64,000 nt of DNA from Owenia fusiformis (lineage: Eukaryota > Annelida > Polychaeta > Sabellida > Oweniidae): the NCBI GenBank assembly GCA_903813345.2, contig CAIIXF020000006.1, positions 20,033,936 to 20,097,935 of the forward strand, in the 5' to 3' direction. The position numbers and the translations under genes were made by a program. Below, in pieces: positions 44,550 to 53,140 of the stretch (position 1 is its first letter; each line of letters opens with the position of its first letter). The notes beneath the pieces are model-generated. The model was not told where the DNA came from. It ran no database searches and saw nothing but the letters and a program-made list of their open reading frames with translations.

Positions 44550-44828
44550 TTATAGTTAACCGAAGCTTACCTGTAAGGTGAGGTTTGACTGTAATTCTAT
44601 CGAACCATATGCAGCAACAGAGAGATTATATGAGATGATGACCATCATCTGACCAGCACGCTTTATAGTACCAAATGAGTGACCACAGTTAATAGCAGCA
44701 ACAGAGAAGAAACGGGAGGGAAAAAATAAATAAATAAGGGAAGGGCATATAATCTCTCTGTTGCTGCATATGGTTCGATAGAATTACAGTCAAACCTCAC
44801 CTTACAGGTAAGCTTCGGTTAACTATAA
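44550..44828. mobile_element. Miniature DIRS-derived hairpin element
   Basis: 44550-44632 is the exact reverse complement of 44746-44828 (83 bp, no mismatches seen). Within it, attctatcgaaccatatg...attatatg (44594-44632) resembles the ITR of the neighbouring DIRS element, and 44629-44659 is identical over 31 bp to 49179-49209 just inside the DIRS 5' end. The phrase aaatgagtgaccacag (about 44676) matches the DIRS 3' UTR near 44880-44900. It is an internally deleted relative in opposite orientation, abutting the DIRS ITR at 44829. Confidence 0.75.
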
Positions 44829-44870
44829 ATTCTATCTCACCATATTACGCAATCAGCGAGACTATATGAG
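44829..44870. repeat. DIRS inverted terminal repeat (3' side)
   Basis: 42 bp identical, in reverse complement, to 49204-49245. Confidence 0.95.
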
Positions 44871-45049
44871 ATTTGAAAGCTGTGGTTACTCATTTCCATT
44901 TCAAGTACAAGTAATCTACACTTGTACATCATTGGAACTTAATTTACAAAATGAGCAACAAACATTTTAACTTTAGGTTTTAACTATCTATTTGATCATC
45001 AAAAGATCCAATTATAAGATTATACCATGTGGTTATTCAAGTACTGTAC

Positions 45050-46186
45050 TTAAGATATATCTCTACAATAGAATTTGTAGAAGGTTTTTGCATTTGTCCA
45101 TCCTGCACGATTTAATATATTGTTTATTGGAATGCCATTTTGCTTTTCATTTGATGAGACTGCAGCTCTAATTGAGTGTGCACCAAAAACATTGTCAATA
45201 CCAGCAGAATGCAGAACCGTTTTTAAATACCTTGCCAGAGTGTCTTTTGAAGCATGGCCAAATGGTTTTACACATGTACGGAACACCCAGTTTTCTGTTC
45301 TTCTGTACATTTGAGTCTTTTCTAGATAAGTTTTCAAACAATTTAAAACGCATAATTTGTCATTGTCATGCTGTTTAATTGTAATAGGTTTTTGATGAAA
45401 ACCAGGTTTTGAGGTCTTTAAAATCTCCGTAAAGTGTATTGTACAGCTATCCTGACTAAAATTCAAATCAGTTGTTTTCAGGCTATGAATTGATTGAATT
45501 CGCTGCCCTAGTGCCAGAGACAATAGCATCAAGCATTTATGAGTTAAGGATTTGATATGTAAAGTTTTATTACTAGGATATGTCTCCAAGTAGTTTAGTA
45601 CTGTTTTTACATCCCAAACAGTTCCTGCATTCAGCCTAGGGAGAGATGGTTTTATTTCATAAACTCCTTTCATGAATCTGGATACTAATGGGTGAGCCCC
45701 AAAGGAAGACCCATCATATATTGGTAATATTGCGGATAATGCAGATCTGCATGTATTTAGTGAACTGTATCCAAGTCCCTTTTTGACAAGCTCTGTCATG
45801 AATGTCAATGCCTGGTCTAATGTTGGTTCAAGAGCATTGAATTTCCGTGATGCACTGAATGTCATCCAACGTTTGATAAAACTTATGTATTGTTTAATTG
45901 ATGTAACGCGCCACGACTTCATTATGACATCAACAGTTTCATTTGACAATTTGTATTTAGACATCAAAGCTTTCCTGATATGACAGCAGCTGTCAGTCTT
46001 AGTGTTTTCATTGGATGTTGAAGGCCTGGTTGAGTTGGTAGGATCAAGGCATTTCTTGGTAGTTGTATTGTTTTTATGGCTAATTTGCGAACCCTTGGAT
46101 ACCACGCCTGAGTTGGCCATTCTGGATATACTAACACGCCTTTGGCTTTCTCTGTCTCCAGCTTTTGTAATAAGGCCCCAATGCAA
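45050..46186 (-). CDS. DIRS tyrosine recombinase
   Basis: Integrates the element's circular DNA by site-specific recombination. An N-terminal SAM-like/core-binding region is followed by the catalytic domain, with LALGQRIQSIHSL (catalytic Arg about residue 229), GAHSIRAAVSS (His 337, Arg 340) and RAGWTNAKTFYKFYCRD (catalytic Tyr 370 or 373). The R..HxxR..Y set is complete. The open frame begins inside the RT ORF (overlap 45964-46186) with no ATG at its 5' limit. An internal ATG or a frameshift from RT is likely. Stop at 45050-45052. Confidence 0.9.
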   Translation of the reverse strand: MHWGLITKAGDRESQRRVSISRMANSGVVSKGSQISHKNNTTTKKCLDPTNSTRPSTSNENTKTDSCCHIRKALMSKYKLSNETVDVIMKSWRVTSIKQYISFIKRWMTFSASRKFNALEPTLDQALTFMTELVKKGLGYSSLNTCRSALSAILPIYDGSSFGAHPLVSRFMKGVYEIKPSLPRLNAGTVWDVKTVLNYLETYPSNKTLHIKSLTHKCLMLLSLALGQRIQSIHSLKTTDLNFSQDSCTIHFTEILKTSKPGFHQKPITIKQHDNDKLCVLNCLKTYLEKTQMYRRTENWVFRTCVKPFGHASKDTLARYLKTVLHSAGIDNVFGAHSIRAAVSSNEKQNGIPINNILNRAGWTNAKTFYKFYCRDIS

Positions 46187-48021
46187 CTGAAAGGTGGAAA
46201 TGCATAAAACATAGTTTCAGACCAGTCAATAGTAAAGGCATCTACAGCAAATGCACCAGGATCAGGGCGATATGAAACATACTTGGGTAGTTGTTTGTTG
46301 AGCCTAGAGGCAAATAAGTCAATATCAGGCTTCACTTCAAAATATATCAGAAAGTCATTGAATATGTTAGGTTTTATTTTCCACTCTTTTTCCCAAAAAT
46401 GTTTTTGCCTTGATTCAGTGTCTGCTTCGATATTCAATGAACCTGGCAAATGAGCTAAGCTTATCCAGATATTTCTATCTTTTGCCCACAACCAGATTTT
46501 CTTTGCTAATTCATTGCAATTGGTTGAGTGACTAGAGCCCATGTTATTAAGTACTTGCACAGTTGTCATATTGTCAGAGAGTATTCTCACATGAACATCA
46601 GAATTTTTGGAGCAAAAGCTTTTCAAAGCAAAAAATACAGAGAGCATTTCAAGGTAATTAATATGCATGTTTGCTTCTTCAATTGACCAAGGTCCCCCTG
46701 TCTTTTGTTTTTGGAAAACTGCCCCCCATCCTGATAATGATGCATCAGTAATTAGGGTCATGTCTGGGTTACTTTGAATAATGTTTTTCCCTGACAAGTC
46801 ATCAGTTTGTGACCACCACTGTAACTCTTGTTTAGAAGCCTGGGAAAGGGACATGGGAGCATCATAATTGCCCTTTGATAATTTTACAGCCTGGCTTTTA
46901 TCTAATTCCAAGTGCCGAAAGTACAATGGACCATATGTTACAGCAACAAAGGATGATACAATCAATCCTATAACTTTGGCTACTTCCCTAATTGAGAATT
47001 TTGACTTTTGTAGAAGAGCTTTACATGATGCTTTGATGTTTGTAGACTTATTGTCTGTTAAGTACACTTTCATACTTAATGAATCTATAATGAACCCAAG
47101 ATACTCTAATCTCTGTGTAGGAACTAGGACCGATTTGTCAGGGTGTATAGTAAAGCCTAAATTGCTCATTAGGTCACATGTTGCATTAACATTTTTCACA
47201 CAATCTGCATATGTGTCCCCTTGTAAATAGCTATCATCAATGTAATATGAACTACAATGCCCTTGCATGTGTAAATGTGCAAAAACTGGCTTCATCAATT
47301 TTGTAAATTTTCGTGGACAAAAACATAGCCCATTTGGAAAGCATGTAAAGGCAAAAATTTTCCCCTTCCAAATAAATTTCAGATACTTTTGGTCATTCTT
47401 ATGTATTGGCACTGTATAGAAAGCATCCTTCAAGTCACATGAAGCCATAAAGCAGTTTTTCTTAACCATTTTTAAGACAGTCATTATTGTCTCCATTTTG
47501 AACTTGTTGTACAAAATGTGTTTATTGAGAGACTTGAGGTTAAGTATCATTCTAAAAGCCCCATCTTTCTTTTCTCTCAAAAAAATATTTGACATGTACT
47601 CTCCTGCTTCATGGAAAGACTGCTTAATGACTCCCTTTTTAAGAAGCTTTGCAATTTCTTCGTCAATTATTAGTATTTGTTCTTTGCTGAACTCAATTTG
47701 TTTAGGCATATATTTTTGCTTGGGTGGAGAGTCAATAAACTCAATTTTTACCCCAGAACTAATCATCCCTAATATGTCAGGGTCAGTTGTTAATTTTTGC
47801 CAATTTGATAGTTTATTTTTAATTTGGCCAGCTTTGAACATTGCAACAGAGCATTCTAGTTCATTATACAGAGCATGTTTTTTATTTTGTTTAGTTTTGC
47901 ACATATTATCTGAGTCAACTGTTTTTTCAGATTTGCTATCAACAAAGGTTTCACTTACCTTTAATCTTTTTCTTTTTTGCCCTTGAAGTGGCTCTTGTGA
48001 GAGTTCTTGTTCTCCTGCCAC
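45964..48021 (-). CDS. DIRS reverse transcriptase - RNase H
   Basis: Copies the element RNA. The RT domain includes FRMILNLKSLNKHI, ASCDLKDAFYTVPI (first catalytic Asp about 196), FPNGLCFCPRKFTKL and YYIDDSYL (YIDD at residues 260-263), then LGFTIHPDKS and EYLGFIID. RNase H follows with LITDASLSGWGAVF, INYLEMLSVFFALK, RILSDNMTTVQVLN and PGSLNIEADTESR. The C-terminal PDIDLFASRLNKQLPKYVSY block is typical of DIRS elements. The frame opens with GTG overlapping the gag-like ORF (47961-48021), so translation probably depends on a frameshift or internal start. Confidence 0.93.
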   Translation of the reverse strand: MAGEQELSQEPLQGQKRKRLKVSETFVDSKSEKTVDSDNMCKTKQNKKHALYNELECSVAMFKAGQIKNKLSNWQKLTTDPDILGMISSGVKIEFIDSPPKQKYMPKQIEFSKEQILIIDEEIAKLLKKGVIKQSFHEAGEYMSNIFLREKKDGAFRMILNLKSLNKHILYNKFKMETIMTVLKMVKKNCFMASCDLKDAFYTVPIHKNDQKYLKFIWKGKIFAFTCFPNGLCFCPRKFTKLMKPVFAHLHMQGHCSSYYIDDSYLQGDTYADCVKNVNATCDLMSNLGFTIHPDKSVLVPTQRLEYLGFIIDSLSMKVYLTDNKSTNIKASCKALLQKSKFSIREVAKVIGLIVSSFVAVTYGPLYFRHLELDKSQAVKLSKGNYDAPMSLSQASKQELQWWSQTDDLSGKNIIQSNPDMTLITDASLSGWGAVFQKQKTGGPWSIEEANMHINYLEMLSVFFALKSFCSKNSDVHVRILSDNMTTVQVLNNMGSSHSTNCNELAKKIWLWAKDRNIWISLAHLPGSLNIEADTESRQKHFWEKEWKIKPNIFNDFLIYFEVKPDIDLFASRLNKQLPKYVSYRPDPGAFAVDAFTIDWSETMFYAFPPFSCIGALLQKLETEKAKGVLVYPEWPTQAWYPRVRKLAIKTIQLPRNALILPTQPGLQHPMKTLRLTAAVISGKL

Positions 48022-49025
48022 TTTCCTTTTCCTTTTTTGGACCAGTCCTGAGATTTCTTTTTGAATCCTCTGCTCTGGCCTCCCCAGTTTTTTGAAGACC
48101 TGTGTGCGTCTCGCGCTAATTGGTCTGACTGTTTGAGGTCCTTCAGTGACTTTGACAGGTCATCTCCGAAGAGATATTTGCCCACAGGGTTATCAGTACT
48201 ACATAATGGCTGGTACATTGGCTGTAAAGTGCGCCTCATGCATTCACGTCTTGTAATATTCAGATTTGAAAATACATGGCCAACGAGTGCAATCGCTTGC
48301 ATCGATTGTTTCACGGCCTCCTGTTTTTCTTCCTCTGTGGAAGAGTTCTGAAGCAATGGCTTAGCTGCATTCACCATTGAGATGGCAGCCCGACCAAGTG
48401 TTGTCTGCATGTTAATGTAAATTTGGTCTCTTTTTTCATTTCCCTGAGTTAGTTTTCGTTTTATTTCAGGGTTTGTCTCTGGCGGGACAATTTTTTCCAC
48501 ATTTTCAGGCTTTTTGATCTCTTTCATTCTTGCCTTCAGTGTATCAGTAGATAATTTTGTACTGAATCGTTTGTTTACAAACTTTGCCCATTCTTCAGGC
48601 AGGGGTGGGCCAAGAGGCTCTGAATCCCCAAACTCTAGTTCTAATGCTGAGAAATCTATCCCAGCAGAACTACTCCCAGATTCTCTATTGGGTCTCTGGG
48701 TAGTTCTCAATTTCCCTAAAAGGGATTTTTGATCATCATCCAAGTCGTCTGATTCCTCATCAGGGGATGTTTCTGGATCCGAAGCTGTGGAGTACAGCTT
48801 AGTCAGCGGAGATTGGTAATCCATTGTGCGCTTCAAACGCTTTGAAGTAGAAGGCTGCGTCTCAGCCTGCCTTTTCTCTATTCGATCCAATCGTTCCATA
48901 AGAGCATCCATGAAATTATTCTGGACTGATTGTTCATCTCCACTTATGTCACCCTGGACTGATTGTTGGCATTCTTCATCCTCATCTAAAAGTTCTTTTT
49001 CCATTTTTTCATTCATTTCTGACAT
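47961..49025 (-). CDS. DIRS ORF1 (gag-like, 354 aa)
   Basis: First ORF of the DIRS element, ATG at 49025. It has a charged N-terminus (EMNEKMEKELLDEDEE), an acidic central region with PETSPDEESDDLDDD, a folded-looking middle (PPLPEEWAKFVNKRFST to VNAAKPLLQNSS) and a very basic Lys/Gly/Ser C-terminus suited to RNA binding. No CCHC knuckle. The C-terminal lysine run lies in the overlap with the RT frame. Confidence 0.8.
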   Translation of the reverse strand: MSEMNEKMEKELLDEDEECQQSVQGDISGDEQSVQNNFMDALMERLDRIEKRQAETQPSTSKRLKRTMDYQSPLTKLYSTASDPETSPDEESDDLDDDQKSLLGKLRTTQRPNRESGSSSAGIDFSALELEFGDSEPLGPPLPEEWAKFVNKRFSTKLSTDTLKARMKEIKKPENVEKIVPPETNPEIKRKLTQGNEKRDQIYINMQTTLGRAAISMVNAAKPLLQNSSTEEEKQEAVKQSMQAIALVGHVFSNLNITRRECMRRTLQPMYQPLCSTDNPVGKYLFGDDLSKSLKDLKQSDQLARDAHRSSKNWGGQSRGFKKKSQDWSKKGKGKWQENKNSHKSHFKGKKEKD

Positions 49026-49203
49026 TTTTCCTCAAATGTTTGTAATATATCTAAAACTATGAGGTAAATGCGTAATTATAATATCCAATTCCTGGAAGAA
49101 GTATTGTTAAAAGTTCAAGGTACTTGATAATCCTTATCTAAATAGCTAGCTGTGCATGGCCTAGAAGTCGGTCAACAAGTGCTGGTCAGATGATGGTCAT
49201 CAT

Positions 49204-49245
49204 CTCATATAGTCTCGCTGATTGCGTAATATGGTGAGATAGAAT
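49204..49245. repeat. DIRS inverted terminal repeat (5' side)
   Basis: 42 bp, exact reverse complement of 44829-44870. The flanking DNA beyond 49245 repeats the word gatgcga(g/t)tttcgcat, which is also present left of 44550. Confidence 0.95.
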
Positions 49246-49639
49246 GATGCGTATTTCGCATAGTATGATGCGAGTTTCGAATCATATGGTTCGAGTATCG
49301 CATCATATAGTTCGATTTTTCCCATACATCATGTAATGTCCAATTTTGATACAAAATAAATTCCATAAGGTAACCTGCTATCTTATGCATAATCTTAGTA
49401 TTTATAAACAATATTAGAAATAGTGTTTGATGTATATATATTGATGACTTTATAGTCGATCTTCGTGTGAATAATATCATAAACAATTGATTAGATCCGC
49501 TTTGTAGGTCATGGTATGACCATTTTGCCTAGATATTATATTTCATATTTTCATAAATATTTTCTTAGTGTACATCAAGATTGCAATTCAGTCTTAACTG
49601 ATTTTTAATGTGATCTTTACTTGTTCAGGCAATATTTAA
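49246..49639. other. DIRS target region and intergenic DNA
   Basis: 49246-49320 is made of short words atgcgagtttcg(a)atcata in alternating forms. A 15-base phrase gtatcaaaattggac (minus strand, about 49338-49352) also occurs at about 43641-43655. No gene. Confidence 0.4.
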
Positions 49640-49798
49640 GGAATAAATAATGATAGGCCATTCAATATGGTGAAATTCAGCACGAGTTGGACAGAATGTT
49701 GTACAAAGCACGAACCGAAGGTGAGTGCATTTGTACTAACATTCTGTCCAACGAGTGCTGAATTTCACCATATTGAATGGCCTATCATTATTTATTCC
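49640..49798. repeat. Near-perfect hairpin, stem about 72 bp, loop about 10 bp
   Basis: ggaataaataatgataggcc and the following 40 bases (49640-49700) are matched in reverse complement at 49738-49798. The inner stem includes tgttgtacaaagcac / gtgcatttgtactaaca. An open frame at 49667-50041 crosses it and is not considered real. Confidence 0.8.
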
Positions 49799-50750
49799 GA
49801 TTCAAACATAAAAATTAGTAAAAGCCGTGTCTGTGGAACGGGCATGAAGGAAGAATACGCATGCTGTCAAGATTCTGAAGTCGGCCGGAAAAATTTTAGA
49901 ATTTGTTTGGGCTGTTCTATTTTACTCCCCGTTTTAGATTTTATACGGTGTATGCAAACATGGGGTGTTGATAAAATAAAAATTACGAAGGGAGTAAAAA
50001 AGAACAGCTATCCCCGGACAGAGCCCCAGATGTGCAGCTGAGATGTGACGTCACTCAAAACAATGCAAATTGCAGATTGAATAGAGCATGGTCGTGCATC
50101 TATGGAGAATTAGAGAACGTTCTATATTGGCTATGCTGCATTCTGATTGGTTGAGAAATTCGAATAGAGCACGGTCATGTTTGAATAGTTTTTCAGTACA
50201 TAATTATTAAGTTATTATTGCATAAATATAATATTCACTGGGGGTAATTAGCAATGTGTTCCTGCTCCTGCCATTTTGTCAAGTGACAATTATCTAAGAT
50301 GCTCTCGCTAATTGTACCAAAGTTGTTAGCGCATCATTACATCAGTGAACATTTCAGTATTTCATTATTTTGGCATAATTCATATCTCCCTATTTAGAAT
50401 CGTATCAGTCTTAGCTAATAGTAGTCAAAGACAGATTGAAGAGGAAACTAATAAAATGGTAAGTCAAATTTTCATCATCTCATGCAAATTATAACTTATA
50501 TTCTATTATTGAGCAGATAGATTAAGGGAATTTAAGAAAGGTTTAAGAAATGTTTAATTTTTAACAGAAACTTGATTTATAAATTTCACATAATAAATGC
50601 CATATTTTTTCATACTGAAAAAGAAATTTCGCGCTTTATTCAAGAAGGATATTTAGGGTCGTATTTTGGATGCGACTGCCTACTGTCCATTGTATGAAGT
50701 TTTTTGTTTTTGTTTTTTTTAATTGGTTTTTATTTCAGGTTTAGCAGCAT
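49799..50750. other. Intergenic, repeat fragments and one possible small exon
   Basis: Short inverted pair ggctgttctattttactccc (49909-49928) / gggagtaaaaaagaacagct (49990-50009). Two copies of gaatagagca(t/c)ggtc lie at 50079 and 50163. A 61-bp plus-strand interval 50398-50458 is bounded by ctatttag and gtaagt and is open in one frame. It is unsupported otherwise. Confidence 0.35.
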
Positions 50751-50756
50751 TACAAT

Positions 50757-52968
50757 TTAATAAATCGTCGCGTGAGAATAACTTTGTACTAACTGCCATT
50801 TTCAAAAAAATTTAGATAGACATGGAATTTTACTATTTGAAACACAGTCTTTCATCTCAGATACATGCCCCATCTCAATTCCCTCTCATTAAGCTAGAAT
50901 TCAGTGTGAAATTGTACCATCTCCAGACAAACAGCTTATTTCTAATTTCAAATTGTCATATCTGATATCAACTGTTTCAACCAATCAACTCTCTAAGAAT
51001 TAGTCATGTGACTTGCAAAACTTGGAGTTATAACAATCTTATATTAAAACGAAGTATGCCAATATGCATGTTATTGTATCTAGAATGAAATAATGTTTTG
51101 TAACACAATACCATGCCAGTTTGCATGCCTGGCCTTTCATGTTTTAGTTTTAGAACTATTACAAGTAGATAAATAAAAAAAATGATACAGTATGTGTAAT
51201 CCCATGCATACTCAAATTATATGCCCTCAATTACTCTTTGTATTATGGATCATTGGATTATTCATGGCCACATGATATGAAATAGAATTACTAATTTCCT
51301 CGAAAACCTAAATCCTTGCTACCAGGGAAGATGAAAAGTACAAATGACCAGTTAATTAGATCATGTGAGCAGTCAAAAGTACCCTTTATCTTCCCTGCTA
51401 CCAGGTCTTATAGGGGTTTGAATGGCCAAATGCAATAGAAATGCATATACGAAGCTGTCATCATTAAATGTTGAAAATGAAAGACTACTTATTTGTTTCT
51501 TCAAATAGAGTACATAATAATAGGTTATATACTAGATATAGTAATCAAAACAAATAGTAACTGTCATATTTTGCACTACATTGCTCAAAGGCAATCACTG
51601 TCTGTATACTATTGAAATCTCTTTCAAAATGATGTTTTATAGTTTGTGGAAAAAAGCTAAATCTATTTAAACTAGCTTTAACGTTTACTGACCATACACT
51701 ATATCAATAAGGAGTTATCTTTATGCTAGTATAGTCCCTTAAAACACTTATTTTATTTTCTCTTCATCTATGATTTACTTTGCGCTTTTCACTGAACATC
51801 TGGGATCTTTTTAGTTATTTTATTACTAGTATGTTTTTCAGATTTGTCCTTTCTTTTGCATTTTTGGGATCATTGTTTTTAGATCATCTACATTTTATTT
51901 TGGAAAAGTAACAAATTGGTTCAATTTCTTTACAAAGAGCCACTCTTAGTCTCTACTTCTACAATTGCTTCAATTCCCAGTTGTACTCCACAGAGTAGCA
52001 AACAACAGAAAATGAATGGATAATGATAGCTGCATCCCAATGAACAAAATGTGATTACCTAAATCGAGGTTTCATCACTTTCATTAATCTAAAATGAATT
52101 AGAAATTATTTTTCTATTTTCAAATTTCTTCCATGTGCATGTAATAAAATTGGTTATGTCTTAGGCCCTAAGTATCTGAAACCTGCTGGTCAAAATGGAA
52201 TTACGGACCAGTTGCAATGTTATTTTCCTATACCCAGTGAAAAAATCAACTGGTCTGTATCAAAAATAACCTGATAATGACCAGCGGACCGGCCCTTAGG
52301 GGCTACATTGTAATGTGCTGGGAGGTTTAGGCTACAGGGTTTATACCGAGGGAAATATGTGGGGGACCGTATTGGTTTCAATGCATTGTACTTCTGCCTT
52401 AGTTTCAAAGGCAATAAATTCTTTTTGAAGGGTGTCCTGAGATTCCAAAATTAAGAAATAATTGTACTTATTTGAGAAATTGATTTTAAAGTTTTATAAA
52501 TTGAATTTTCTTTGTTTTATTAAATAATATTCTTTGGTTTTTGAAGATTTTTTTACAAAGCAAAACATTATTTTTCATTCTAGATACAATAACATGCATA
52601 TTGGCATACTTTGTTTTAATATAAGATTGTTATAACTCCAAGTTTTGCAAGTCACATGACCAATTCTTAGAGAGTTGATTGGTTGAAACAGTTGATATCA
52701 GATATGACAATTTGAAATTAGAAATAAGCTGTTATTCCGGTGGGAAGTTGTATCAACTCCATTTCCATAGTTTTAAAAAAGGATCTTGTAAATTGTTTCA
52801 AGGTATGATATGTCATATAAGATATCTCTAGGGTGAGACCAGGTAACATACAAAAAATCAAGATTCACATAGCAATACTAAGTAAGATACAGACCTCTAA
52901 ACTTTCAAACCTTGATTTCTCAGTTCCGTAAAAATGTGAGATAGTACAAAGTTATTCTCATGCGACGA
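50757..52968. mobile_element. Foldback element, 170-bp inner arms
   Basis: 50931-51100 is the near-perfect reverse complement of 52561-52732 (for example ctctctaagaattagtcatg and gccaatatgcatgttattg). A second, outer inverted pair tcgtcgcgtgagaataactt (50765-) / aagttattctcatgcgacga (-52968) is preserved, with diverged sequence between. The 1.46-kb interior has no transposase ORF. Small palindromes lie at about 51316-51410 and 52165-52310. Confidence 0.7.
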
Positions 52969-53140
52969 AATACAAATATTCAATATAAAAAGGTTCTACA
53001 TTAATTTTACAATAAATCGCAGGTATTTCTGCCAAGAGCACCACCAATAGATAGAGTATTCAGTTGTTGTTACATTTCATGTAGATTATTTGGATATATA
53101 ATATATACAAGATCATCCTAGACAAATCAAGTAAATTCTA

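Larger units (their letters stand above)
44829..49245 (-). mobile_element. DIRS-type tyrosine-recombinase retrotransposon
   Basis: About 4.4 kb, with perfect 42-bp inverted terminal repeats (44829-44870 and 49204-49245), outer end attctatctcaccatattac. On the minus strand it carries three overlapping ORFs in the order gag-like, RT-RNase H, tyrosine recombinase. This order, the YR in place of an integrase and inverted rather than direct long repeats define the DIRS group. No target-site duplication is expected or seen. All three ORFs are open. Confidence 0.93.

Noticed and set aside
49667-50041. 124-codon plus-strand open frame
   Set aside because: Begins inside the 49640-49798 hairpin and continues through short repeat fragments; no recognisable domain.
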